Assembly: GCA_049999805.1 (NCBI GenBank)
Contig: JBNGIO010005894.1
Location: 77,592 to 107,458 of the forward strand
Reading direction: 5' to 3'
Source of the DNA: Folioceros fuciformis
Lineage: Eukaryota > Anthocerotophyta > Anthocerotopsida > Anthocerotales
Length of the DNA stretch: 29,867 nt
Below, in pieces: positions 9,778-19,323 of this stretch. The notes under the pieces were generated by a model. That model was not told where the DNA came from, did no database searches, and was given only the letters and a program-made list of their open reading frames with translations. Numbering within the stretch: position 1 is the stretch's first letter; each line of letters starts with the position of its first letter. The translations under genes were made by a program, and so were the position numbers.

Positions 9778-10241
9778 TGCTGCTGCCGAGCAGGAAGGAG
9801 CAGCTTGGGCGGAGACAGCGAGAACCAAAAGCTCCTCCGGGGCGCAGAGACTCAGAAATATAGTCGAGAGTGTTGAGCACACCCGAGCAAAGTTGTTGCT
9901 TACGGTTAGGACGTAGTAAGACACAGTTCTAACAACGAAATTCCATCACAGCGAGGTGCCTTCTCCATTGGGGAAGGAGTCGTTCCCCCTGGGCGTATCC
10001 AGTTGTCTGGCATGAGGGAATCAGGGGCGCGAGCGAGACCAGCAGGCTGAATGTGGCTGCTCTAGAGCTCGCACCGCGTCCACATGTTGGCAGGGAGGAG
10101 ACTTCGCGGCTTGCGTGGCTGTTGCAATGGTGTTGGGCTGCGCTCATTGCGGCAGAGACTCATCGCGCCTTCGTGTTATTGCGGAGACGGAGGTTGCATG
10201 GGAGCTAGAATCCGGGCGTGGTCAGCTGCCCAGAGGGTTCA
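9778..10241. promoter_or_regulatory. Divergent intergenic region, SAP30BP / cis-prenyltransferase
   Basis: Two genes start from opposite sides of this 464-bp region. It must contain both leaders and promoters. I see no convincing TATA box or known element. Frames running through it (for example one from 10084) lack family similarity. Confidence 0.45.
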
Positions 10242-11989
10242 ATGGCCGTTTTCGAGTGGGGCAGTTTTGAAGCGGCTGCTGCCTCCCCATGCTACCAGCT
10301 CCCTGCGTCTTGCGTGGGGATAGGCATGGCTGCTTTGCGAGAGTTGCTGCCCTTGCTGCCCGCCTTTCGTTCTGCGGGAGCCTCGACACCTAGCTCTCCT
10401 TCCATCGTGTGGGTCCGTGGGAGTGAAAGAAACGTTTCTTCTTGCCGATGTGCTTCATCGCCGCCTTTCTCCAGGTGTTTGTGAGTCTGCCGTGGTGCAG
10501 TGTGCTGGAGAGCGTGGGGTTGCTCACTCCATGGTGGTGGTTGGTGATGATGTGTGACTGGGCGACGTGGTGTGTAGGAAGGATCGGTTCAAGCCTAACA
10601 AAAGCCTTGTGCAAGACCACGGTCTATCAATTGAGGGGGTTGAATCACGGGCTTGTGACCTGGTTACGGATGCGACACCGGCAGCGGATACTGACTCCGC
10701 ATTGCTTGCGGTGGGTGCCGGTGCCGAGGCTTGTTCCGATTCTCTCATGGATGTGCAGGTAGGTATCTAGGTCTGCGTCGTTTTTTCCCCATCAGTCATG
10801 CATGCATGTTGATATGAGCTTTTGAGGCTTGTAAGGATTTGATGAGGCTGAAGCAACAACCGTACTGTGGTTGGCAGGTGTTGGACCAGAAGGTGCTTGG
10901 TGGAATCCAGTCCCGTCCTGAAGAGCTGTTTGGTATGGCTTTACGCCCCATCAGAGTGGCAGTGAAGCTGTGTTGTAGTGCATGCCTATTGAAGATCTGT
11001 CATTTCGGCTCTAGGTCCTAACTCTAACCTGGCTGTTGCAGTGGAGGCTAGAATCAGTAATGCTCTCCCTCAAGAGATGGAATCAACCTCGCTGCCAGGG
11101 CATGTTGCAATCATCATGGATGGCAATTCGAGGTGGGCTTCCAGGAAAGGCTGGCCAGCAAGTGTGGGTCACGAGATGGGAGTTAGAGCGTTGAGGAAGG
11201 TGATTAAGCTGTCCTGTAAATGGGGGATACCAGCGCTCACAGTCTTCGCTTTTTCTTCAGAAAACTGGCGTCGACCCAAGGTGCGTCTCTGATCTGAACT
11301 TTTGAGCAGGGTGTAAGTTGCAACATGGTCGGGTAGAGTCGATCCAGTAGCCTGATGTGTCTCCTACTTCCTGCAGATTGAAATAGCGTTTCTGATGGAC
11401 CTGTTTGAGCGGGTCCTGGAGCAAGAGCTCATCAACCTGATCAAGTGAGTGCCTGAAGGCTTTAAGCTTGACCGAGGACTACTCCTTGCTGCTCCTCACG
11501 ATCGTCCTGCTTTACGAATCGGAACTTGGTGGGTGCAGGGAGGATATCCGCGTTGCCGTCATGGGAGATTTGTCACTCCTTCCTCCATCCCTCAGAACCC
11601 TCATCCTCCGAGCTTGTGACAGCACACGAGCCAACAAAGGACTCAAACTCACTGTTGCCCTCAGCTACAGCGGACGACAGGACATTGCCCAAGCCTGCAG
11701 ACGCCTGGCCATCAAAGTGGCTGACGGGACTCTGCAGGCGTCTGACATCACAGAGAGGGTTGTGGAGCAGGAGTTGGGAACGAGCTGGATGGAAGAATTG
11801 CGGGATCCCGACCTGCTCATTCGCACCAGCGGGGAGCAGAGGTTGAGCAACTTCATGCTCTGGCAAATTGCGTACACCGAGCTCTACTTCAGCAACTCCC
11901 TTTGGCCCGACTTCGGGGAAGCGGAGTACGCGGCTGCCATTGAAAGCTACAGGCATCGGGATCGGAGGTTTGGTCGACGAACATCTTAA
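10242..11989 (+). CDS. CPT: Cis-prenyltransferase (UPP/dehydrodolichyl diphosphate synthase family), six exons
   Basis: Exons: 10242-10480, 10578-10758, 10878-10932, 11042-11280, 11377-11444 and 11539-11989, totalling 1,233 bp and 410 aa; five GT-AG introns of 94-119 bp. The enzyme adds isopentenyl diphosphate units in cis to an allylic primer to make polyprenyl diphosphates. Catalytic motifs are present: HVAIIMDGNSRWA (D185 binds Mg-diphosphate), GVRALRKVIKLSCKWGI, FAFSSENWRRP, and RTSGEQRLSNFMLWQIAYTE with LWPDF near the C-terminus. It ends in RRFG, matching the RxG motif of homodimeric, bacterial-type enzymes that need no Nogo-B-receptor partner. The first 150 residues lie outside the domain; their start is rich in Ser/Ala with scattered Arg, suggesting a plastid transit peptide. 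The core is firm. Exon 1 and its ATG are less certain, though its phase fits a GTGAGT donor exactly. Confidence 0.88.
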
Positions 11990-12435
11990 ATGGGATGCCC
12001 ATCTCCTGTACATATATGCGTCCACGAGCCTAAGACGACCAACGGTGCTAGCTGTTGTCCTGAATGAGGGAAAGACGCAGGTTGGAACGTTCCTAGAAAT
12101 CTTCGATGGCTGAAAGCAAGACGCTCTCAAACTAGCAAGATGTGCTGATGTAGTCGAAGCAGAAGTATGCTGCCGTACCCTCCGTAAATCAGCTGTGTTC
12201 CGCTTACACTCCAATACATATGAGTCATAGCCATACTCGCATCTCAAGATCAGGTATATAGGAATGTTGGATTCGCTTAAGAGTCCTTGACGTGAATTTT
12301 AGTGACCTAGGTGAAATTTTAATGGATGAGAATTGCAAATGCAAGTTACCTTGAAGTTTGTGGCTGCAGTTTGCCCTCTTGTTTGTATTGCAGATTTCAC
12401 ACTACACATAGCCCTACAGGTTTAGGGTGCGGATT
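11990..12435. other. Cis-prenyltransferase 3' flank
   Basis: Non-coding as far as I can see. The 3' untranslated region of the cis-prenyltransferase gene presumably ends here. It marks the right border of the gene island. Confidence 0.45.
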
Positions 12436-12582
12436 CCCTTGGTACAAGCTATGTGGAACCCTTGGACATTGTGTTGCACGTGACCAGATCCAGTTTAGTT
12501 GCAAAAACCCTTGGTACAAGCTATGTNNNNNNNNNNTTGGACATTTTGTTGCACGTGACCAGATCCAGTTTAGTTGCAAAAA
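12436..12582. repeat. 72-bp direct duplication containing a 10-N assembly gap
   Basis: Copy 1 (12436-12507) and copy 2 (12508-12582) match almost base for base, from CCCTTGGTACAAGCTATGT to GTTGCAAAAA. Copy 2 is interrupted by ten Ns at 12527-12536, exactly where copy 1 has a few linking bases. This is what a scaffold join between overlapping contig ends looks like, so the duplication may be artificial. Confidence 0.85.
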
Positions 12583-13390
12583 CTGTTGCTTCTACCTCCA
12601 ACCTTGTCTTCCATATCTCCTTGCAACTTACCATTGCAGCTTGCTTTGTAGGTTGCATATTCCAATCGTAGTCTCTGAAAATGCCTTCCATACCGTTATG
12701 TGTGTTGTGCAAGCTTTGCATGTTGCCTGGGACAATGCATGTGCAAAGGGCTTGGAGGGTATGAACCTCCTCCCCGACATGTATCAGCTTCACTTGGCTT
12801 TAACGACGCTGCGCAGAGAGTGCAAGAGCAGGATGAAGCCATTGAAGGTGTACCTGCAGTCAAAGACGGAGGAGGAGTCCACTCCATGGGCATGGAGCAA
12901 CATTTGCCTTCTTCAGTCTTCGCAATAGTGTGGGGTCTTCTTGTAGAGGCCCATGGAGTCTGTGATTTTGTCTGAAACTGTTGTTGGGTTATTTTGCCCT
13001 CGTAGGCTAGGAATAAAGAGTATATGGTTCTATTCTCCCTATTGTATGGTTCCATTCCTCTTACCTTTTTGTAGCCAAAGGTGTTGCAACATGATTGTTG
13101 CCTCAAGAAAGATGGACTTTGATTGGCCATGAATCTTGCCTTGAGGGAAAATGGACTTGGTTCACTTGAAGGAGGTCATAGCGAGCACGATGACTTGGTT
13201 CACATCATGTGCCCCCATCTTTGTTGGGTGATGGCCAGACTAGGATGCTCTAATAGCCACATATTGTTGATATGGTCATGTCTATTAGGTTAAAAATATG
13301 GGAATGTATGCTATAGGGGGTGTCCATATTGGTATTCCACAAGCGAGTCCAATTCTACTTTCTTCCTTTTCAAGATTTGTTCTCCAGGAG
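12583..13390. other. Unassigned DNA
   Basis: Long frames run on both strands (for example near 12700-12975) but show no recognisable domain, and one crosses the N gap. The composition resembles a decayed repeat more than a gene. I cannot assign it. Confidence 0.35.
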
Positions 13391-13393
13391 TAT

Positions 13394-13414
13394 AAGAAGA
13401 AGAAGAAGAAGAAG
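13394..13414. repeat. AAG microsatellite
   Basis: Seven perfect AAG units directly upstream of the 35-bp tandem array. Confidence 0.9.
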
Positions 13415-13423
13415 TTGCTAACA

Positions 13424-13649
13424 TAGAGAGGCACTGAAGCTTACAAGCACTAACCCTGGAGAGAGGCACAGCAGCACACAAGCAATAATTTTGGAGAGAT
13501 GCATAATAGCACACAAGCATAACCCTAGAGAGAGGCACAATAGCACATAAACAATAACCTAGAGAGAGGCACATTAGCACACAGGAAACAATAACTTGGA
13601 GAAAGGCACAATAGCACACAAGCAATAACTCTAGAGAGATGCACAGTAG
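13424..13649. repeat. Tandem repeat, about 35-bp unit, seven copies
   Basis: The unit reads roughly TAGAGAGAGGCACAATAGC followed by ACACAAGCAATAACCC. Copies start near 13424, 13457, 13492, 13526, 13560, 13597 and 13632, the last one partial. Unit length varies from 33 to 37 bp, so any coding frame would not be kept. Confidence 0.8.
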
Positions 13650-14098
13650 TTGTGGACTGAAATTTTGTGTTCGGGGTCACTGCAAGGTCCACACTAACCC
13701 TCTATGTCGTTGTAGCCATAGGATTCGCTCCCAAGGGAATGATTTGTGCCAAGTAACATAGGTTTCTTCTACTACAGACTCTTACCCAGGTCAGGCCTTA
13801 TCCACTACTGGTTCTACTACCTACTATGCCCTACCACTACCCCTCAGTTAGCCTAGCTACCGCGAACCCTACTCTACGACTCCGGGTCCTACTCTACGAC
13901 TGCGGTCACTGGTTTCGTGACCGGTAGTGGTCTCCACGACCGTGCTGGGTCCCACCTAAAACCCTAACTAATATTTTCCGGCGCACGCGCCACCGTGGTT
14001 TTCCACCACGGGTTTCTACCCCAAGGGCTTCCAGACTCATAGATTTGGTCTTATCGGATGCTCTCCACATATGCAAATGCCAATCCTTGGGGGGGCAA
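13650..14098. other. Unassigned DNA left of element A, with a hairpin
   Basis: No gene is visible. CCGTGGT (13993-13999) and ACCACGG (14005-14011) form a 7-bp stem with a 5-base loop, next to a GC-rich GCGCACGCGC stretch. The region may be part of an older LTR element, but I found no matching LTR. Confidence 0.35.
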
Positions 14099-14369
14099 TG
14101 TAGGGTTATTAAAGCCCAATGTGCTTAGACTAATGTTTTTAGTCTAAAATTAGTGTGTAGTTAAGTATAATTAGTTTAGATTAGCTTAAGCTAATATATA
14201 GGAAGCTTCTTGTGCAACTTCCTGTGTGCTTCTTGTGAAGCTTCCTTGGGAGCTCTTCTAGAGGGTATAAATATGCCCTTGAGCTCCTTGCTATAGAGAC
14301 TCTGTGTGAGAGTGTGACCTCTCTTTCTCCTCTCCTCCTTCACCATGTAGCTTCTCTAGCGATCCTTCA
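14099..14369 (+). repeat. 5' LTR of element A
   Basis: Starts TGTAGGGTTATTAA and ends GATCCTTCA (TG...CA borders), 271 bp. It contains the 16-bp palindrome ATTAGCTTAAGCTAAT and a TATA box in GAGGGTATAAATA. It matches the LTR of element B and the two inverted LTRs of the nested element along its length. Confidence 0.93.
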
Positions 14370-14371
14370 AC

Positions 14372-14383
14372 TGGTATCAAAGC
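14372..14383 (+). other. Primer-binding site of element A
   Basis: TGGTATCAAAGC two bases after the LTR; it is complementary to the 3' end of plant initiator Met-tRNA with one change from the usual TGGTATCAGAGC. Confidence 0.85.
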
Positions 14384-15124
14384 AGATGCAGAGCAAGATA
14401 GTGATGTCCATAGGTGGTGAGGACAAGATGAGGATGGCAACATCGGAGTGAACGGAAGTCCGTGTGTGGCATCCAGGGTGCAGGGTCTCAACCCCACTAT
14501 GCTCAGGTCATGGCAGCGCGAAGCGGGAGCGGGAGCGCGGGGCACGAGTGCTGCCGTGCCGCAAGAGGTGTCTGCCCCGGGGGGCCATTCGCACCAGACG
14601 CCCGGGGCGCGGGTGTTTAGGATGCCGTAGGCCGCAGGCGCTGCCAGCACACTAGGTGCGGGCGCGGGGAGCACCTGGCCCGCGGGGGCGCTGCCAGAGT
14701 CCCCACGGGCGGGCCATTAGGCCTCCAACGGGGGCGCCCGACCCGCCTAGGGGCGCCAATCGGCGCCATGCCCTCCGAGCGCCGGAGCGTCGGGGCGCAG
14801 CTAGTCCGCCAGATCGCGGGGCACCGCTGGACGCAGGAGTCGTAGACGCCACGATAGTCGAGGCGCGGGTGACGCAAGTAAACGCGGGATTGCAGGCGAC
14901 GAAGAGCCAACACCGAGAGCGAGGGTGCGGGTGCCGAATCGATCCCAGCCGCTGAAGTCAGGATCTTGATCGGACAACGGGAGACATTCCAGTTGTGAGC
15001 GATCGAGGCCTAAATTGTGATTGTAAACAACCAATTCGGAACGAGTTGTGAGAGTAACAAAATCTACATTACTTTCCGGCAGTTTCTAACTAGCCTTTTG
15101 CTTGATTTGCATCGATTTTGAATC
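14384..15124 (+). other. GC-rich leader of element A
   Basis: About 740 bp between primer-binding site and gag. Positions 14500-14950 are strongly G/C-rich, with repeated GGCGC and GGGGC blocks, in contrast to the A/T-rich LTR. Frames in it differ between family members and carry no conserved protein, so I treat it as untranslated. The sequence reappears in reverse at 15456-15715 and 18649-18990. Confidence 0.7.
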
Positions 15125-16293
15125 ATGACGTCCTCAGAAAACGTCATGTTCAATATCGAGAAGTTAGAGGATACTAACTTCCCGTTCTTGAAAGAACAAG
15201 TGTATAATGTTCTAGTGTAGAAGAACTAGATCAAGCCTATAAAGTTGCTAGGAGTGAAACCTGTTAGCATGACTCAAGATGAGTGGCAGCTCGGGTGTTA
15301 CGAGCTATGGCAGAAGTTGTGTGACCTGTATGAGAAGCAGAGTGCAGCTTCTCAGGAAGAAAAATACATTTTCTTGACTTAGGAGCCAACTTGTCCCAAA
15401 ACTCCTTAGGAACATGGGAGTATGCCTCGCAGCCAAACACTCGTAGATGCTTATAAGATTGGGCTCCCCTCCTGCGGCCGAGGCCTGCCCGCTCCCCCGC
15501 GGGCTTGCGGCCTCGCCGATTGAGCCTGCCCACGCCCCGTAGGCTGGCTCCGGTATGACAGGCACCTGAGCGCACTGTGCCCGACAGCGCGCCCAAGCCT
15601 CGGCGTCCCCCGAGGTATGGCAGGCACTTGGGAGCACTGCGCCCGCGGCGCCCTCTTGCTCCCGTGGCTGGGTCTCCCGCTCCGGTTCCTACTCCCGCTC
15701 CCGCACTGCAATACCCGTACTTCAATGTGAAAGACAAGACCACAAGTTATGAGCTATGGCAGAAGTTGTGTGATCTGTATGAGAAGCAAAGTGCGGCTTC
15801 TCAACTGTACTGGTTGAAACAGCTGGTGGACTTGAAGATGAAGGAAGGGACGAGGATGTCCGATCATCTGAATGGGTTCAATACCATTTTCAGCCAGCTC
15901 TCATCTCAAGGTATCTCGTTCCCAGATTCCGTGAGAGCTATGTTTGTGTTGGTCACATTACCAGAGAGTTGGGACACCTTTCGTATAGCTCTGAGTAATT
16001 CCGTTCCTGCTAGTGGTCTTACCGTTGTAAATGTAGAAGGTAGCCTATTAACAGAGGAGGTGAACAGGAAGAATATGGAACCTTCGAAAGGTTCCAATGC
16101 CCTCATGGTGAGAGGAAGGTTCACTTCAAAGGGGAAGCACAAGGAGCAAAGTCTTTCCCGAAGAAAATCTCGTAGTCGTAACAATGTTGAGTGTTATCAT
16201 TGTCACAAGAAGGGACTACAAGAAGTTCAAGAAGGACAAAGGAAAGGAGAAGAAGCAGAGCGACAACAAGGCAAGTCCAAGTATCAAGCCTAA
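15125..16293 (+). pseudogene. Copia gag of element A, disrupted
   Basis: Gag starts MTSSENVMFNIEKL. It soon hits stop codons and is split by an inverted insert at 15354-15742. It resumes with YELWQKLCDLYEKQS, LVDLKMKEGTRMSDHL and LPESWDTFRIAL, typical of the copia gag (UBN2) region. The zinc knuckle begins CYHCHKKG, but its second half is lost through a 14-base deletion relative to element B, which also shifts the frame before pol. Not functional. Confidence 0.88.
15354..15742 (-). repeat. Inverted leader-plus-integrase fragment inserted in gag of element A
   Basis: Read on the minus strand, 15715-15456 matches the GC-rich leader of this family, and 15455-15354 matches the end of integrase (SYKHLRVFGCEAY, then VPKEFWDKLAPKS). 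The two parts are joined directly. The insert is flanked by two copies of about 56 bp of gag (15300-15355 and 15745-15801, both encoding YELWQKLCDLYEKQSAAS). No LTR is attached. Confidence 0.8.
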
Positions 16294-17920
16294 CGAGGTG
16301 AATTCTATTGACGATGGAGATGTTCTTATCTCTTCTTTCTTCGATTCTGCACAACTGACAGCCGTGGAGAGTCACTTTTTCTCTAATTGGATAATTGACT
16401 CTGGAGCATCTTTCCATGTTACTCCGCATAGGGAGTGGTTTAGCACTTATGATGCTACTAGGAAAGGATGTGTTTGGCTTGGAAATAACTACCCATGCGA
16501 GACTGCAGGCGTTGGTGATGTGCAGCTGAAGTTTGACAACAGGTCTTCATTCGTATTGAAGGATGTTAGGCATGTTCCAAAGTTGACAAAAAGCATGATT
16601 AGCGCAGAGCAGTTGGATGAAGCTAGCTACCACTGTTGGTTTGAAGATAATTCTTGGAAGATCTCCAAAGGTTCTCTTGTGTTAGCTCGTGGATCGAAGT
16701 GTGGCACTTTGTACTCACTTCAGGTGACCCTTGTCAAGGATCATGTCATTTGTGTAACAGAACAGCCAAATGTTTCTTTGTGGCATTGTCGGTTAGGACA
16801 TATGTCTCAAAAAGGAATGAAGATGCTATCTCGTTTTGGTTACGTCCCTGCTTTTGACTTCTTTGATTTCTCCGTGTGTGAGCATTGTTTGTATGGGAAA
16901 CAGACGAAATCGCCACATGGAGCAAGAGATAAACACAAAAGTAAACCTCTTGAATTGGTTCACAGTGACGTTTGTGTTTAGGGTGCCCACTGTATCGTTA
17001 GGCGGTGCATCCTATTTCGTCACTTTCATAGATGATTTCTCACGCAAGGTGTGGGTTTATCCCTTGAGGAAAAAAGATGATGTTCTACGTAGGCTGAAAC
17101 CCTTGCCCCCGATGGGAGGACCTGTGAACTTCATCCGTAGCTTAACACCTCGCGAGGACGGAACAGCCAAGGTATGCCTGTGTCGGAGACGAATACTGTA
17201 CCCACAACGACGAAACCTATTTGCGAAGCATGATCTTACATCTTATCCAGATACCCTACCCTATCTGCTGTGTTTGCTGCCATATTGGCTACTCTGTCTG
17301 ACGTCGTTGCAGCCAGATTGTCAAGAGTCATCACCCTTGTGGAGAATCAGTTTGACCTCCGACTAAAGTGTCTAAGGACAGACAATGGGGGAAAGTATGT
17401 TTCAAAGGCTTTCCAGTCATTCTGTGATTCCAAGGGAATCAAGAGAGCGTTGACTGCCCCGTATACTCCTCCCCAGAATGGTGTGGCTGAACGGATGAAT
17501 AGGAGACCATTCAAGAAAGGATGCGTAGTTTGTTGTCAAACTCTAGATTGTCTAACGGATTTTGGGCAGAAGCAGTGGTTACTACGGTGCATCTTATTAA
17601 CAGATCTCTTAATAAGTCTATGGATGAGCAAGTTCCAGAGGAGATGTGGTTTGGAAAGAAGCTATCATACAAGCATCTACGAGTGTTTGGCTGCGAGGCA
17701 TACTACCATGTTCCGAAGGAGTTTCGAAACAAGTTGGCTCTCAAGTCGTGAAAATGTATTTTTCTTGGCTATGGTGAATCTGGTGAGATGAGATACCGTC
17801 TATGGGATCTAGAGGCCAAGAAGGTTGTTTGCAGCAATGACGTGTTCTTCAATGAGACCAAGATGCATAAGAAGCCTACTTCAACTGTGGAGGTGCGACG
17901 GGTGGTCTTCCAAGAAGATG
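16184..17920 (+). pseudogene. Copia pol of element A, first part: protease and integrase
   Basis: The protease active site is intact as WIIDSGASFHVT. The integrase zinc-binding region follows (SLWHCRLGHMSQKGM, then CEHC). The catalytic core includes ELVHSDVC, FIDDFSRKVWVYPL, CLRTDNGG and PYTPPQNGVAERMNR, covering the DDE residues. Breaks: a stop at 16979-16981 with a frame change, the insert at 17087-17327, a frame shift just after ERMNR near 17505, and a TGA in CTCAAGTCGTGAAAATG near 17750. The nested element begins at 17921. Confidence 0.9.
17087..17327. other. 241-bp foreign insert in integrase of element A
   Basis: Element B runs straight from GATGATGTTCT through 17 bases to TCATCACCCTTGTGG. 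Element A has 241 unrelated bases in place of those 17. The insert shows no LTR, terminal repeat or target duplication, and no recognisable protein. Confidence 0.75.
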
Positions 17921-18192
17921 TGAAGGATCGCTTCAGGAGCTACATGAGGAAGGAGGAGAGGAGAAAAGAGAGGTTACTCTCTCACACAAAGTCTCAATAG
18001 CAAGGGAGCTGTAGGGGTATTTATACCCTCTAGAAGAGCTCCCTAGGAAGCTACATAAGAAGCGCACAAGAAGCTGCGCAAGAAGATTCCTATAGATTAG
18101 CTTAAGCTAATCTAAACTAATGGTACTTAATTAGACACTAATCTTAGACTAAACACATTAGTCTAAGCACATTGGGCTTTATTAACCCTACA
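17921..18192 (-). repeat. 3' LTR of the nested element
   Basis: The reverse complement of the A/B LTR, 272 bp, running from TGAAGGATCG on the plus strand to CCCTACA. Confidence 0.93.
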
Positions 18193-18203
18193 ACCTCCCA
18201 CTT
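18193..18203 (-). other. Polypurine tract of the nested element
   Basis: AAGTGGGAGGT on the minus strand, directly before the TG of the 3' LTR, where plus-strand DNA synthesis is primed. Confidence 0.75.
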
Positions 18204-18234
18204 AAAGGCCAATTTACCTTCATAGGAGAGCGGT

Positions 18235-18648
18235 CTACCTCATGCCCATGAGTGTTCGAGCTTGTGCGAATTGCTCCGAAGAAATCCCCTTGGGAAGAAC
18301 ATGTGCAGGGTTCTAACTGATGTGAACTTTGACAAGCTGTACCCTCTTGTCTTCCAACACCTCTTGAATGAAGTGATACTTCACTTCCACATGTTTGGTC
18401 TTCGCATGAAACACTGGATTCTTCGCCAATTGGATAGCACTCTGGCTGTCACAATGCAACAATGGCAACTCAACCTTGATTCCCAAATCTCCCACTAAAC
18501 GAGCAAGCTACATGGCTTCCTTGCAAGCCTCAGTCGCTGCAACATACTCTGCCTCTGTGGTAGATAGCGTTATGCACGATTGCAAACGAGATCGCCATGA
18601 GACTACCCCTCTAATGCACACAAAGACATAACCTGATGTGGACCACAT
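18235..18648 (-). pseudogene. RNase H end of copia pol in the nested element
   Basis: MWSTSGYVFVC and ITLSTTEAEYVAATEACKEAM are followed, after a stop, by HCDSQSAIQLAKNPVFHAKT and VKYHFIQEVLED. These are the conserved copia RNase H motifs (TEAEY, CDN/SxSA, HIxxKYHFIRE). The 5' end is cut off where it joins the leader. Confidence 0.9.
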
Positions 18649-18990
18649 TTTGTTTGGGGGTCTGACGGCGCCTGTCTCGGGCGCCTGGCGCCCCGGCCGA
18701 GGTGGTGCCCTTGCTACGGGGCCTGGCACCCCTCCTGAGGCCTGGTGCCTGCGGGCCGGCCGGGGACCTTAGTGCCCCGCGGCCTCGGCGTCCCCCGAGG
18801 GATGGTAGGTACATGGGTGCACTGTGCCCGGCGGCCTCTTGCACCCGCGGCCCCCTCCTGCTCCTGCGGCCAAGTCTCCGGCTCCGACTCCAGCTCTCGC
18901 TCCCGCTCCCGCACTGCAAGGGGGTTGAAGACCTTGCACCCAGCAGCGTGTTCACTCCGAAGCCGCCTTGTGCACTTTGTCCGTAGCAAC
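18649..18990 (-). other. GC-rich leader of the nested element
   Basis: The reverse complement contains GGAGTGAAC, a GGTGCAAGG-TCT-CAACCCC-like block and GCGGGAGCGGGAGCG, in the same order as in the leader of element A. It joins RNase H directly near 18649. Confidence 0.75.
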
Positions 18991-19018
18991 GAGGGCCATC
19001 ACCCTTGCTCCACAACCT

Positions 19019-19030
19019 GCTCTGATACCA
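19019..19030 (-). other. Primer-binding site of the nested element
   Basis: TGGTATCAGAGC on the minus strand, two bases after the LTR end; it matches initiator Met-tRNA. Confidence 0.88.
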
Positions 19031-19032
19031 CT

Positions 19033-19323
19033 TGAAGGATCGCTCCAGGAGCTACATGGTGAAGGAGGAGAGGAGGAGGCAAGGAGGAGAGGAGAAAAGA
19101 GAGGTCACTATCTCGCACAGAGTCTCAATAGCAAGGGAGCTATAGGGGTATTTATACCCTCTAGAAGAGCTCCCTATGAAGCTTCACAAGAAGCGCACAA
19201 GAAACTGCGCAAGAAGCGTCCTACAGATTAGCTTTAGCTAATCTAAACTAATGGTACTTAACTAGACACTAATCTTAGACTAAACACATTAGTCTAAGCA
19301 CATTGGGCTTTATTAACCATACA
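19033..19323 (-). repeat. 5' LTR of the nested element
   Basis: The reverse complement of the family LTR. At 291 bp it is about 19 bp longer than its partner because of a duplicated purine-rich GGAGGAG tract near 19066-19090. The palindrome reads ATTAGCTTTAGCTAAT, one base off perfect. Confidence 0.92.

Larger units (their letters stand above)
17921..19323 (-). mobile_element. Nested, internally deleted copia element of the A/B family
   Basis: A 1,403-bp element inserted in reverse orientation into pol of element A. It is bounded by AGATG at 17916-17920 and 19324-19328, a 5-bp target duplication; element B shows the uninterrupted site CAAGAAGATGGACTTG. On the minus strand it has: 5' LTR (19323-19033), primer-binding site, GC-rich leader, an abrupt join to RNase H, polypurine tract and 3' LTR (18192-17921). 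Gag, protease, integrase and reverse transcriptase are gone. It could move only with enzymes supplied by other copies. Confidence 0.92.

Noticed and set aside
8914-9876. A 320-codon plus-strand frame opposite SAP30BP
   Set aside because: The minus strand carries the conserved HCNGP domain; the plus frame has no recognisable motif.
9778-9924. Extending SAP30BP upstream by 49 codons
   Set aside because: Those residues are not like the family, whose N-terminus matches from the ATG at 9777.
12326-12928. A 200-codon frame right of the cis-prenyltransferase gene
   Set aside because: It runs through ten Ns and the suspected false duplication, with no domain similarity.
13424-13649. A CRISPR-like array
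   Set aside because: Units are contiguous and degenerate with no unique spacers, in a eukaryotic nuclear context.
14372-14383. A tRNA gene remnant
   Set aside because: Only the primer-binding match to initiator Met-tRNA is present; no cloverleaf follows.
16184-17366. A functional retrotransposon polyprotein in element A
   Set aside because: Stops, frame changes, inserts and missing reverse transcriptase/RNase H make it inactive.
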